A model generated the notes under the pieces. It was not told the origin of the DNA. It saw only the letters and a list, made by a program, of their open reading frames with translations, and did not search any database. Below are positions 25,211 to 34,226 of a stretch of 64,000 bases of DNA, in pieces. Positions within the stretch are counted from its first letter, which is position 1. Every line of letters starts with the position of its first letter. Where the stretch lies: contig NZ_JAQQXP010000001.1 in the NCBI RefSeq assembly GCF_028595265.1, forward strand, positions 1,922,001 through 1,986,000, read 5' to 3'. Both the position numbers and the translations under genes were made by a program. Source of the stretch: Alteromonas gilva (GTDB lineage: Bacteria > Pseudomonadota > Gammaproteobacteria > Enterobacterales > Alteromonadaceae).

Positions 25211-26274
25211 CACCTGATAAGAAGTTTAATCGTTGGATGCGAGGCAGTGCGATTGTATTTGTATTGCTGATGGCCTACGTGTTAGTTGCCGACATGACAA
25301 TTCCTATGACGCCGCATTCGATGGTTCAGCGCCCCGTAATTAAGGTATCGCCACGCGTTGGTGGCGAAGTGGTAGAGGTCGCGGTACACAATAATCAGGT
25401 GGTTGCGGCCGGTGAGCGTTTGTTTCGTATCGACCCCAGTGATTATGAAATAGCCGTTGAGCAGGCGCGCTTGCAACTTAGCGAAGCGCGGCAGGCTCGC
25501 GACAGTTTAGTGGCGCAGTTGGCTCAGGCTGAAGCAACCATTGTATCGTCTAGGGCCAGTTTAGAAGAAGCGCGTCGCGAGGCGAAACGTCTTTCGTCGC
25601 TGCGTCAGCAAAAGTTAGTTAGCCAGCAGGCTTTGGAACAGGCCGAGACCGAAGTGGAAATCACTGCTGCAAACCTGAATGCTGCAAAGCAACAAAAACG
25701 AGCGTTAGAGGCGGAGTTAGGTGCTGCCGATGAGCAGAACACCCGCATTAATATGGCTAAAAATAATCTACGTCAGGCCGAGTTGAATTTGGCCCGAACA
25801 GATGTGCGGGCGGCCGAACCTGGTATTGTTTCTAACCTACAACTGGTTGAGGGTGTGCAGGCCCGGGCTAATGAACCTTTGCTGTCTTTAGTGGTTACGG
25901 GTAAGGAGCGTATTGCTGCAGATTTTCGTGAAAAAAGTATTAGCCACTTTGCAGCGGATGTTCCAGCCTGGATAGTCTTTGATGCGTTACCGGGTCAGTT
26001 ATTTGAGGGGCATTTAGCCAGTCGCGACTTTGGTGTAGTTGATGGGCAGGTGAATGCTGACGGTTTACTGTCTGATCCTGATGACAGTGATCGCTGGGTT
26101 CGTGATGCGCAGCGTATTCGTGTTTATGTGGCATTAGATAATGGGCAACTCCCGACTGCACTGGTTGCAGGTTCGCGGGCTACCGTAATGTTGCATGAAC
26201 CCGACGATAGTGTCATCAGCTGGCTGGGTAAAGCGCAAATGACAGTGGTTAGTTGGCTGCATTATGTCTACTAA
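25207..26274 (+). CDS. HlyD/EmrA-family membrane fusion protein
   Basis: The 355-residue protein has one N-terminal membrane helix (about residues 13-31) and a periplasmic part with a split lipoyl domain (VIKVSPRVGGEVVEVAVHNNQVVAAGERLFRIDP and TDVRAAEPGIVSNLQLVEGVQ) flanking an Ala/Glu/Gln-rich coiled-coil hairpin (about 75-200). The C-terminal beta region follows. It likely links the DUF2955 membrane protein to an outer-membrane channel, like the AaeA-AaeB pump. The ATG overlaps the end of the MarR gene, and its own stop lies 11 bases into the next gene, so the three genes form one operon. Confidence 0.88.
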   Translation: MTPDKKFNRWMRGSAIVFVLLMAYVLVADMTIPMTPHSMVQRPVIKVSPRVGGEVVEVAVHNNQVVAAGERLFRIDPSDYEIAVEQARLQLSEARQARDSLVAQLAQAEATIVSSRASLEEARREAKRLSSLRQQKLVSQQALEQAETEVEITAANLNAAKQQKRALEAELGAADEQNTRINMAKNNLRQAELNLARTDVRAAEPGIVSNLQLVEGVQARANEPLLSLVVTGKERIAADFREKSISHFAADVPAWIVFDALPGQLFEGHLASRDFGVVDGQVNADGLLSDPDDSDRWVRDAQRIRVYVALDNGQLPTALVAGSRATVMLHEPDDSVISWLGKAQMTVVSWLHYVY

Positions 26275-27298
26275 GGCTGCCGTGCCCAGTTTAAGCGGTT
26301 ATGAATACCGGCGTGTTATCCGCATAGCGCTGGGTAGCTGTTTAGGGTTTACAATAAGTAAGTTGATGGGCTGGCCCTACGGTGTTTTCTTTGCCGTTTA
26401 CCCCATTTTATTGCTGGGTATGGCACCCGTTTTTAATCTTAAGATAGCCCTGGAATTTTGTCTCAGTGTGTTGATCAACGTTGTTGAAATTTGGTTATTG
26501 AAGACATTTTTTACTCCTTTCCCGCTGCTGATGACCCTGGCTGTGTTTGCTGTTTTTTGTCTTCATTTCAGGAATATGGCAAAGGGCAACAATATTATGA
26601 TGTGGACGTCAGGGGTGGTTACCTTAGCTGTAATGCTGCATTTTGGCAGTTATCCCACCACCTCGCTGACTGATATGACTGTGTCTACGTTATTAGCAAC
26701 CGTGATTTCGGTCGCTGGTGGTGCGGTCCTGTTTTGGTTGTTACCCGATAATGAGGCGCCAGCAATGCCTGCGCGGCCGCCTTTATCTGTGGCTCAGATC
26801 AATCATCGAATGTTAATGGGGGCGACATTAGCAACCTTATCTTTTGTGGTGTTTCAGGTATTTAATCTGAGGGATTCGTTGTCGGCGCAGGTGGCAACTA
26901 TTTTGGTGTTGTTTCCAATGACCTATTCGGCGTCGCTCATGAATGCATGGAATCGTGTTCGTGGTGTGGCTATGGGCTGCACTTTAGCGTTGATCAGCCA
27001 GCTATTAATGTACAACTTAATTAGCCACCTTGTGTTGGTTGTAATGGCGATGTTTATGACGCTATTGTTGGCAGCACGCATTCATATGCTCGAACGTATT
27101 GGTTCCGGGGTTGGCTTTGGCGCGCTGACCACGATTGGAATTTTGTACGGACAATACCTGCAACCTAACGCTGATTTTCTCTATAGTAGTTTTTATCGTC
27201 TGGCATCGGTGGTTGTGGCACTGATTATTTTAATGATGACTGCCTATTTTTTAGACAGCGCACTTAATAAAATCAGCTGGGCCAAAGATGTTGCATAG
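26264..27298 (+). CDS. DUF2955 (FUSC-like) inner-membrane transport protein
   Basis: The 344-residue protein contains two sets of about five hydrophobic helices separated by a Pro-rich linker (about residues 165-180, DNEAPAMPARPPLS). It matches DUF2955, a relative of the aromatic-acid exporter/FUSC proteins that accompany HlyD-like adaptors. Each half begins with a similar helix (YRRVIRIALGSCLGFTIS and NHRMLMGATLATLSFVVF), which suggests an internal duplication. It overlaps the adaptor gene by 11 bases. Export of small aromatic or amphipathic compounds is inferred from family pairing, not from residues. Confidence 0.85.
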   Translation: MSTKAAVPSLSGYEYRRVIRIALGSCLGFTISKLMGWPYGVFFAVYPILLLGMAPVFNLKIALEFCLSVLINVVEIWLLKTFFTPFPLLMTLAVFAVFCLHFRNMAKGNNIMMWTSGVVTLAVMLHFGSYPTTSLTDMTVSTLLATVISVAGGAVLFWLLPDNEAPAMPARPPLSVAQINHRMLMGATLATLSFVVFQVFNLRDSLSAQVATILVLFPMTYSASLMNAWNRVRGVAMGCTLALISQLLMYNLISHLVLVVMAMFMTLLLAARIHMLERIGSGVGFGALTTIGILYGQYLQPNADFLYSSFYRLASVVVALIILMMTAYFLDSALNKISWAKDVA

Positions 27299-27825
27299 GT
27301 TTATGCATAGGTTAGGTTAATCACATCGCTGCCGGTTAATTCGGTTGTCACGTTTTCACCGGTTGACGGTGCCAAACGCGCCGTAGCACAGCAATCGTTA
27401 GTCTGCTTGCTGGCGGGCTTTCTGCTATAAAAATTAATTGCTACTTTTCAAACTGTTCAGCATGCCGGGTTGGGAGTCTCAAGCGTATTGATATTACAGG
27501 CGAATCCTGAACTGCATGACTCAATGTGTATCCACCTGGCCCCCATAACCAGATATATTTCAGCTTCTACATGGTGCCTTTTAACTTTCTTACATAATTT
27601 CGAAAGATTCACTTATTTTTGTTTGTTTCTGATGAGGCCAGCAATGCACTGACTACGATTAATCAGTCTATTAGCATCATCAGCGATATGAATCTGCAGA
27701 TAGTCAGAGCAGCAAAGTATTTTACGACTGAAACATGCCGCAATAGTAGGCCTGGGGCCGCTGCTTTGTTCGAGTAAATAGGAATAACATAATGCGCGTT
27801 TCCTGCCGAAACCGAACGCTTGTAG
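27299..27825. other. Intergenic region, no supported gene
   Basis: About 530 bases with several short frames in both strands, none with a ribosome site or recognisable protein character. It could hold decayed sequence. Nothing else was recognised. Confidence 0.4.
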
Positions 27826-28038
27826 TCATTGCAACTCACTTCCATTTGAACTTACGGCGTGGCTCTGCAAACCTTGTCGAAGGCGACACAGTTCAGATAA
27901 TACTAAAAAGAGTAATCCCGCGATTAACGAAAACATGTAATCGCGAGAGTTTGCGCTTTCAAAAAACATTCGCCACGCAGCATCCAGTAAACATAATGCC
28001 GCAGCAACCCGATACATAAGCTTCATATTTAACGTCAT
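27826..28038 (-). CDS. Small two-helix membrane protein, unknown function
   Basis: The ATG at 28038 has an ideal AGGAG five bases upstream, giving 70 residues; the frame extends to 28083 without a better site. Two hydrophobic stretches (MYRVAAALCLLDAAWRMFF and YMFSLIAGLLFLVLSELC) are joined by a short polar turn, and the tail is polar. No family was recognised. It stands alone in a gene-poor stretch. Confidence 0.55.
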   Translation of the reverse strand: MTLNMKLMYRVAAALCLLDAAWRMFFESANSRDYMFSLIAGLLFLVLSELCRLRQGLQSHAVSSNGSELQ

Positions 28039-28344
28039 CACAGCTCCTAAAAAGAGGGGGTATCGCCCCACATGGTTAGTCATTATCCCTATAAAGGTGG
28101 TAGATAACGTTACTTAAAAGGAACCAGCACAACTACTGCACTTAATGACTGTTTCATGCGCTCGGAGCGCCATATACACTTAAACACGTGGATTATCATA
28201 AAGAAGCGGCCATGCGCTGCATGAGTTTGGCAGGGGGAGTAAAGTGGGCGCGGTGAATGTGCTGCTATTTTAATACTGGTACGGCTCTTGAATAACTGTT
28301 GTATATCTCAGTAAAACCACAGATTTTTGACGGTAGCCTCCAAT

Positions 28345-28533
28345 ATGAACACTAAGACTCTGATACGTAACATAGAAAACCTTTCTGCCACCCTGGATCA
28401 AAAGCAGTTAACGGCCTTTTTGGATATTATGGATGCCGTAGCAGCAATGGCCAACGAAGCGCAGGAACTATCGAAGCAAGACCAATCAACAAGGGCATCC
28501 CGGTTATCGCAAGTGGCGGGTGGACTTCATTAA
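28345..28533 (+). CDS. Small helical hypothetical protein
   Basis: A 62-residue frame from ATG 28345 (TTG 28327 is also open) encodes an acidic, largely helical protein (RNIENLSATLDQKQLTAFLDIMDAV and following) without membrane segments. The ribosome site is weak. No family was recognised. Its composition is protein-like, but the call rests only on that and on the empty surroundings. Confidence 0.35.
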   Translation: MNTKTLIRNIENLSATLDQKQLTAFLDIMDAVAAMANEAQELSKQDQSTRASRLSQVAGGLH

Positions 28534-28588
28534 TTGTTGGTTTATTGGCATACAACGGCTAATTGACACTTTGCTTTAGCGGCATTAG

Positions 28589-28744
28589 CTGTGCTCGCTC
28601 AGACCTGCGCATCGTCATTTAGCGGAGCTAAAAGAGGTTGTTAAGGCTGATGCGCCGACGCTGAACACCATTATTGAAATGCAGAAAGTACTCGAAGGGA
28701 GCCGCGCTGGTTTGTGCAAAACACTTGGCACTATTCCTTATTAG
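28589..28744 (+). pseudogene. Orphan C-terminal coding remnant
   Basis: A 51-codon open frame without a start codon ends at 28744. Its translation has protein-like character (LAELKEVVKADAPTLNTIIE, then MQKVLEG), with a helix-forming pattern. It may be the end of a gene whose front has been lost or shifted, since an in-frame TAG lies just before it (28586-28588). No family was recognised. Confidence 0.25.
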
Positions 28745-28782
28745 CCCAAGTCGGTAAATGTGAGTGCAACCTTACCCTACAC

Positions 28783-30000
28783 TTATTTAATGGCTTCGTA
28801 TGTTTCTGACCAAAGTGTGGCATTTCTATGCATATCAGGCAGTACGTCCTGCTCTATACCCAGCGTATCGGCTTTTTGGGTTATTGCCCACCAACTGCCA
28901 GACTCGTAAGCTTTAACCAGTTCTAAGGTGAAAAAGAGGATGTTTTTTTCACCTAACATCGCCGCTTTAATATCGTCGCTTAAGGGCAATTGCGCAAGCA
29001 AAGATTCCATGGGGGTGTCCAGGAGTGCATCTATCATAGAAAACAGGCCGACCATAAAAGCGCTGTCTGCAAGCTGCGGTGCGACTTGTTTCGCTATTTG
29101 CTCACTAAACCTGGCGCGAATGATCGACATTCTGATGATTTCCAGCGGCTTATTTTTGTTAAGGTGCGCGGTGGCTATGAGGCACACGAATTTTCTCGCC
29201 TGCTCTTCACCGAGGTAGATCAAAGCCTGCTTAATGGATTCAATGGGTTCCTTGAGTATAAATAGTCCCGAATTAGTAAAGCGCAGCAATTTGTAACTCA
29301 GGCTTACGTCTTGCTCGAAATACCGCGCAAGTTTGGTGTAATTGATATAGGGCTTTAAGGCTTCGTGGTAAATAATAAGGATCATGGCGTGCTGCGCTTC
29401 AATATCCTTATTTTGAATCATTTCTGGTTTGGCAAAGAAATAGCCCTGGAAGAAGTCAAACCCCATTTTTTTAGCCTGGGCGAATTCCTCTGGCGTCTCT
29501 ATCTTTTCGGCAAGCAGTTTTAAGCCTTTACGTTGTTTAAATTTCTCTACTAAAGGCGCGATTTCTATAAGTGACGTGTTCTGAATATCAAACTTTAGCA
29601 GACGCGTGAAATTGATGAACCTATCCCAATTTCTGTGATACAGAAAATCATCCAGTGCCATTCTGTAGCCTTTGTGAAAGAGCTCTCGGCACGCTTGATA
29701 CACTTCGTCGGTGGGCTCTACATCTTCAAGCACTTCTATCACAATGTCGTTCGGCGGTAGCAGTGCAGGGACCTGGTCGAGTAAGCCTTGCTGGGAGAAA
29801 TTGATTAGCGCTCTTTTGCCATTCGTCAGTGTACTAATCCCAACATTGAGATGTTGATTCACAATTAACCGGGAGGTGGCTACGGTCGGATCGACATCTT
29901 TGGGGAAGACATTTTCAATACCATCGCGAAAAAACAGTTCGTAGGCGACCGTTTGTCGACGTCGATTAAAAATGGCTTGGCGTGCAGTGAAAACCTTCAT
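28783..30000 (-). CDS. EAL/HDOD signalling protein (CdgJ/YuxH-like)
   Basis: The 405-residue protein joins an EAL-like domain (about residues 1-205) to an HDOD domain (about 206-395). The EAL signature reads YELFFR rather than EALxR, yet the positions that usually bind metal are present: Asn in INFSQQ, Glu in IVIEVLED, Asp-Asp in MALDDFLYH, Lys in LLKFDIQ, Glu in LLAEKIET and Gln in FFQGYFFAKP. Catalysis of cyclic di-GMP is therefore possible but not assured; relatives such as CdgJ of Vibrio influence motility. The HDOD part probably mediates protein interactions. It is a single gene running toward the 28.7 kb gap. Confidence 0.85.
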   Translation of the reverse strand: MKVFTARQAIFNRRRQTVAYELFFRDGIENVFPKDVDPTVATSRLIVNQHLNVGISTLTNGKRALINFSQQGLLDQVPALLPPNDIVIEVLEDVEPTDEVYQACRELFHKGYRMALDDFLYHRNWDRFINFTRLLKFDIQNTSLIEIAPLVEKFKQRKGLKLLAEKIETPEEFAQAKKMGFDFFQGYFFAKPEMIQNKDIEAQHAMILIIYHEALKPYINYTKLARYFEQDVSLSYKLLRFTNSGLFILKEPIESIKQALIYLGEEQARKFVCLIATAHLNKNKPLEIIRMSIIRARFSEQIAKQVAPQLADSAFMVGLFSMIDALLDTPMESLLAQLPLSDDIKAAMLGEKNILFFTLELVKAYESGSWWAITQKADTLGIEQDVLPDMHRNATLWSETYEAIK

Positions 30001-30202
30001 TGTGCGATGACATTAAACTGTGCTGATAAACGCAATGCTGACCTTACTCTAATAACTCTATAATGCCAAGCACCGCTGTTTTTAAAAATAGTTTGTTTGT
30101 CTGATGGTTATGTCCACTTCCCCCTTTAATGGGACAGTTATGTACATTGAGGCTCAAAATAGATTGGAAGGTAATGGATTTTAGTTACTGACTTCTAGCA
30201 TT

Positions 30203-30230
30203 AAAAAAGACGTCCTAGGACGTCTTTTTT
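30203..30230. terminator. Perfect-palindrome bidirectional terminator after ssrA
   Basis: A 28-base perfect palindrome (A6-GACGTCCTAGGACGTC-T6) lies five bases past the tmRNA 3' end. Both strands carry a stem followed by a T-run, so it can stop transcription in either direction. Confidence 0.8.
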
Positions 30231-30234
30231 AAAT

Positions 30235-30592
30235 TGGTGGAGCTGGCGGGATTTGAACCCGCGTCCAGAAAATGTCTACCTTTGGTACTACATGCTTAGT
30301 TTGTCTTTTATTTAACTACTTTGGACCCCGACAAACAGGGTTCCTGGTAGCTGTCCTGATACTATTTCGCGGTTCAACCTCAGGAGAGTTTCCCTCGCTA
30401 GTTTACTTATATGACCTTCCAAAATCCTGGCTAGCAAACAAAGCTTAGGTGGAAGGGCCTATGCCGGGTATTAAGCGGCTAGTGCGTAGTTTTCGTCGTT
30501 TGCGACTATTTAAATGCGGCTTTTTAAGAGGCAAACCGCTCCTCTGCATGCACCTCCAGCTTCCTAGATCCTGTCGAATCCTAATCAGCCCC
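30235..30592 (-). ncRNA. ssrA: Transfer-messenger RNA (tmRNA)
   Basis: On the minus strand the sequence starts GGGGCTGATTAGGATTCGAC and ends with the T-arm and acceptor (GGGTTCAAATCCCGCCAGCT, then CCACCA), the two halves of the tRNA-like domain. The 358-base length is typical. The encoded tag reads ANDENYALAA with TAA stop at 30471-30503, the common gammaproteobacterial peptide. tmRNA rescues stalled ribosomes together with SmpB, whose gene lies at 35094-35573. A palindromic terminator follows. The 3' end of this gene is a common site for island integration, but no integrase is present. Confidence 0.97.
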
Positions 30593-30814
30593 GGAGATCG
30601 TTACTATTAAACAAACGGCGCATAAAGCGTCTTTGTTAATGTCTAATATTGGGCGGATACTAACTTATTCAAGGGGTAAGTACAAATATAAACGTGCTAA
30701 GTGGCTGTTTTGTGCGAGTTCTGTACAGCCTGTCGATACTATTTGCCGGCAGGCATAATAACACTTGGTCTTTACGGTGAATTTTTTTACATTACCGCTA
30801 CGGTTTAATTGAAA

Positions 30815-31804
30815 ATGCGCGGTTTTATGCAACCACTCGACGTTAAGGTGCTTACCCGGGTTAATGAATGGCTCAGTCAGGGCAAGTCATTTTGGTTTTG
30901 CACGGTATTAGCAACCTGGGGCTCATCTCCCCGCGAGCCGGGCAGTTTATTTGCGGCGGTAAGTGCCACTGAGTGGGTGGGCTCGTTGTCGGGCGGCTGT
31001 GTTGAAGATGACTTTTTAAGCCGTATTGCCAACAATGAGTTTAACCAGCCGGTGCAGGTGGTCAGGTATGGCGAGGAAAGCCCGCAAGCGTCTATCACGC
31101 TGCCTTGTGGCGGCATTCTCGATGTGCTGGTTGAAAAAATCGCTCCGTCGGAGTTTACGGCCCGTCATTTTGGCGGCTACTTGCACTGTTTGTTGGGCCA
31201 CAACACCCGGGTAAGGCAGGTAAATACATTAACCGGTGAGGTTAATTTTACCGAGGTGTTACATAACACGCCCGCAGTTAACTGGCAGGCTGATGCGCAG
31301 CGTGTTGAACTGCGTACAGGCCCGGCCAGACGTTTAATTATTGCCGGTTATTCGCCGGTTGCAGATTACTGCGCCCGCTTTGCAATATCACTGGGGTTTG
31401 AGGTGATTTTGTGTGAACACCGTTCTCAGGAGCAAACCTTGTGCAATATCGATGGGTGTCGGTTTGAGCCGGTCTTTGCCGCCGATTATTTATTGCAGCC
31501 TGGCAGCGTGCACAGCCACACTGCGGTAGTGGCGCTCACGCACGATCCGCGGGTTGATGACTTAACCATGATGGAAGCGGTCACCACCGACGCCTTTTAT
31601 ATTGGTGTGATGGGATCAAAACGTACCTCGGCCAATCGTGCCGAGCGGTTGCAGCGGGTAGGGCAGTTATCGGCAACGCAACTGGCCCGCATTCACATGC
31701 CGGTGGGGCTCGATATTGGCAGCAAAACGCCGGCTGAAATTGGCCTGGCAGTAATGGCCGACATTGTTAAAGCCTACCGCAAGCCAGTACCAGCTACTGC
31801 ATGA
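30815..31804 (+). CDS. XdhC/CoxI-family protein
   Basis: About 329 residues. The N-terminal XdhC/CoxI part shows FCTVLATWGSSPREPGSLF and GSLSGGCVEDDFLSR; a middle spacer is followed by a Rossmann-like XdhC_C domain (RRLIIAGYSPVADYCARFAISLGFEVILCEHR, TAVVALTHDPRVDDLTMMEAV and IGVMGSKRTSANRAERL). These proteins insert or deliver the sulfurated molybdenum cofactor to xanthine dehydrogenase-type enzymes. No molybdoenzyme gene is in the window, so its target is elsewhere. Three candidate starts (TTG 30809, ATG 30815, ATG 30827) lack a decisive ribosome site. Confidence 0.85.
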   Translation: MRGFMQPLDVKVLTRVNEWLSQGKSFWFCTVLATWGSSPREPGSLFAAVSATEWVGSLSGGCVEDDFLSRIANNEFNQPVQVVRYGEESPQASITLPCGGILDVLVEKIAPSEFTARHFGGYLHCLLGHNTRVRQVNTLTGEVNFTEVLHNTPAVNWQADAQRVELRTGPARRLIIAGYSPVADYCARFAISLGFEVILCEHRSQEQTLCNIDGCRFEPVFAADYLLQPGSVHSHTAVVALTHDPRVDDLTMMEAVTTDAFYIGVMGSKRTSANRAERLQRVGQLSATQLARIHMPVGLDIGSKTPAEIGLAVMADIVKAYRKPVPATA

Positions 31805-31826
31805 TAAGGCCTTAAACGCTGAGCAT

Positions 31827-31850
31827 AAAAAAGGGCGGTTTAACCGCCCT
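31827..31850 (-). terminator. Terminator of the FecA-like receptor gene
   Basis: A 9-bp stem (AGGGCGGTT/AACCGCCCT) is followed on the minus strand by six T residues. It stands 22 bases after the receptor stop codon, between convergent genes. Confidence 0.75.
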
Positions 31851-31871
31851 AATCACATGCTACCACCGGTA

Positions 31872-34034
31872 TTAAAACTGATAGCGATAGCCTACCTGTA
31901 AGCTCAGTGGTTTGCCTACCTGAATACCACCGTGCTGACGCGTGGCGATATACTCTTCGTCGGTAAGGTTATCGATAACCGCGTAAATGGTTTGATGGTT
32001 ATCCAGCATGTAGTTGGCCGATACATCTACCAGTGTTCTTGACGGCACTTCGTTTTCGCTCGCAATACTGCCGCTGCCGGCTACTGTGCGCATGTCTGAG
32101 GTATGCTTAACCGCCAGAATGATTTGCCAGTTTTCCTGTTGAATACCGGTTTCTACCTGCATGGTATGCTGTGGTAAGTAAGGCAGATCGTCGCCAGCCT
32201 GAACGCTGCCCCAAGAGTCGAGTTCCGACTCAAAGCTTTGTTTAAACTCTGCGGTTGAATAGGTGTAGTTTACGCGGAACGGCACGGTTAACCCGGCCAC
32301 CGGATACAGGCCCTGATAGCTCCACTCTACGCCCTGAATATCAACTTTACCGGCATTGTACTGCGTACCAATCAGATCGCTGTCACAGCCCTGGCTTGCG
32401 GTGCAGTTGCCGTGCAGGTTATCCAATTGGGTGAAAAACCCAATCAGTTCAATCTGGTTGATGTGATCGGCGTAGCGTAAACCGGTTTCGTAGTTCCAGC
32501 CTTGCTCTTCTTCGGCATTATTATTGCCCGGTGACGGCGGTGCAAATGACTTTTGTGCACCGGCTAATACCAACAGCTGTTCATTTACCTGATAGGTAAA
32601 GCCTACGCCCGGCAATATGGCCGATACACTATTGCGTCGGCGCGCCGGCGTATCGGTGCGCAGTGGATCGGTTTTCCCCCAGTCATCACGGGCCAGATTT
32701 ACGTCTTCGTAACGCACACCGCCAGAAACGGTCAGGTTACCGTACTCCCAGGTATCATGAATATAGGCGCTTACCGCATTGGCACTGTCTATGCGGTTGG
32801 AGTCGGTACCAGGCACACCAGTGCTGACAGTTGATAGCGCATACTGGGCGTCAAGCTCGTAGGTGTCTACCCATTGGAAACGATCCATTTCATCGTTGTG
32901 CACCCGGGCGCCGACTTTTAACTGGTGGGCACCCATAAACACTTCGTATTCACCCTGCACACCTTGCGAGAGGTAGTTACGGTTGTTGGCTTTTACTCTA
33001 AAGTCGATGCTGGCAGTGGTATTGCCGGCGGCCACTTCCTTATCAAAGGCTGAGGCGGCTTCTTCTGCGCCGCTGCCGAGGCTTAACCCGTTGACCCGGT
33101 CGGTTTTGTACCAGTTACGGTAAAAGTCGTTGTAATACGCTGTCATGCTCAGCGTGCTGTTGTCATTAATTGTATAAACGTAGTTGAGGTTAACCAGTTT
33201 ATGCTCGGTTGACATGACATCGAGTGTTGAAGCGCTGTAACGGGTAAAAGGCGAAGTGTTAAAGTCGTCGGCGGTTACCCCCAGGTAGGTTTCATCGGAG
33301 GTTTCTTCTGAATATTTAAGCTTGGCTTCCAGATAGTGCTTGCCTGCTGCATCAAGCTCATAGCCCAGTTTGGTGACAACGTCTGTTTTACTAAAGCCGG
33401 TTTCGTCGCCCGTTGGCAGGCTTTTAAAGCCGTCGGCACCATAGTGATACACTTCACCCAGCGCACCTAAGCGGCCCTGAGTGCCGCTGGCGCGCACATG
33501 CGCTTTGCGGTAGCCGTCGGAGCCCAGGGCAACATCGAGGCGCGATGAAAAGGGCGCGTCGCTAATACCGGTGGTTAGCAGGTTAATAACACCACCAGAG
33601 GTACGCGGTCCGTACAACACGCTGGAGCCGCCTTTGAGTATTTCAATATTGCTCATACGGCCAATGGTAGGAAAATAATACGCCGCCGGGCTGGCATAGG
33701 GAGCCGGTGCCGCCAGTACGCCATCTTCCATAATGGTAATTTTTTCTGAACGGTCGGCAGAGTTACCGCGCATACCTATGTTAGGGCGCAGGCCATAGCC
33801 ATCTTCTTCGGTAATATATACACCGGGTACGCGGGTCAGTACGCGCATAATATCGCTGACTGCAAAATCGTCTAAGTATGCCTGATCGATCACCATACCA
33901 CTGCCGGGTGTGGCTTCGACGGCCTGATTTCCACCAAAAATGGTAACGTGTTCAATGTCTGTTGGGGTGGCCGCATGGCTCAGAGCCGAAACAGATACTA
34001 ATAAACCTAACGCGATGGGAGATTTCTTAAACAT
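31872..34034 (-). CDS. TonB-dependent receptor, FecA-like
   Basis: From ATG 34034 the receptor has 720 residues; an open extension to 34103 lacks a start site. A signal peptide (about 1-22, ending HAA) is followed by a TonB-box-like stretch (EHVTIFGG) and a plug with RPNIGMRGNSADRSEKITIMEDGVLAAPAPYASP and YFPTIGRMSNIEILKGGSSVLYGPRTSGGVIN, close to the FecA ferric citrate receptor group. The barrel ends PLSLQVGYRYQF. There is no STN domain, so it would not signal through FecR. A candidate Fur box lies 49-67 bases upstream. Transport of an iron chelate is likely but not proven. Confidence 0.88.
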   Translation of the reverse strand: MFKKSPIALGLLVSVSALSHAATPTDIEHVTIFGGNQAVEATPGSGMVIDQAYLDDFAVSDIMRVLTRVPGVYITEEDGYGLRPNIGMRGNSADRSEKITIMEDGVLAAPAPYASPAAYYFPTIGRMSNIEILKGGSSVLYGPRTSGGVINLLTTGISDAPFSSRLDVALGSDGYRKAHVRASGTQGRLGALGEVYHYGADGFKSLPTGDETGFSKTDVVTKLGYELDAAGKHYLEAKLKYSEETSDETYLGVTADDFNTSPFTRYSASTLDVMSTEHKLVNLNYVYTINDNSTLSMTAYYNDFYRNWYKTDRVNGLSLGSGAEEAASAFDKEVAAGNTTASIDFRVKANNRNYLSQGVQGEYEVFMGAHQLKVGARVHNDEMDRFQWVDTYELDAQYALSTVSTGVPGTDSNRIDSANAVSAYIHDTWEYGNLTVSGGVRYEDVNLARDDWGKTDPLRTDTPARRRNSVSAILPGVGFTYQVNEQLLVLAGAQKSFAPPSPGNNNAEEEQGWNYETGLRYADHINQIELIGFFTQLDNLHGNCTASQGCDSDLIGTQYNAGKVDIQGVEWSYQGLYPVAGLTVPFRVNYTYSTAEFKQSFESELDSWGSVQAGDDLPYLPQHTMQVETGIQQENWQIILAVKHTSDMRTVAGSGSIASENEVPSRTLVDVSANYMLDNHQTIYAVIDNLTDEEYIATRQHGGIQVGKPLSLQVGYRYQF

Positions 34035-34082
34035 AGTTGCATGTGCCTGATTACTTAAAAACGTGAGGATTAAAGCAGCTAC

Positions 34083-34101
34083 GCAAATAAGAATCAATAC
34101 C
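34083..34101 (-). promoter_or_regulatory. Candidate Fur box upstream of the FecA-like receptor
   Basis: GCAAATAAGAATCAATACC (plus strand) matches the 19-base Fur consensus GATAATGATAATCATTATC at 13 positions. The spacing before the receptor start (34034) suits a promoter operator. Confidence 0.35.
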
Positions 34102-34226
34102 ATTTGCGTTTTAATTAAAATACTCTTTAGTTATAGCTTGGAAAAAATCGGTTACATCCGCCAACGTATTCGCTATGGTGAGATAAAGGTTTATAAAAAA
34201 TACCATTGAGTTACGCAGGGGAAACT

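Noticed and set aside
30001..30234. Possible island or insertion-sequence end at the tmRNA 3' end, including a TTCCCCCTTTAATGGGACA-type imperfect repeat
   Set aside because: No integrase, transposase or duplicated tmRNA end was found, and the adjoining gene is an ordinary EAL/HDOD gene.
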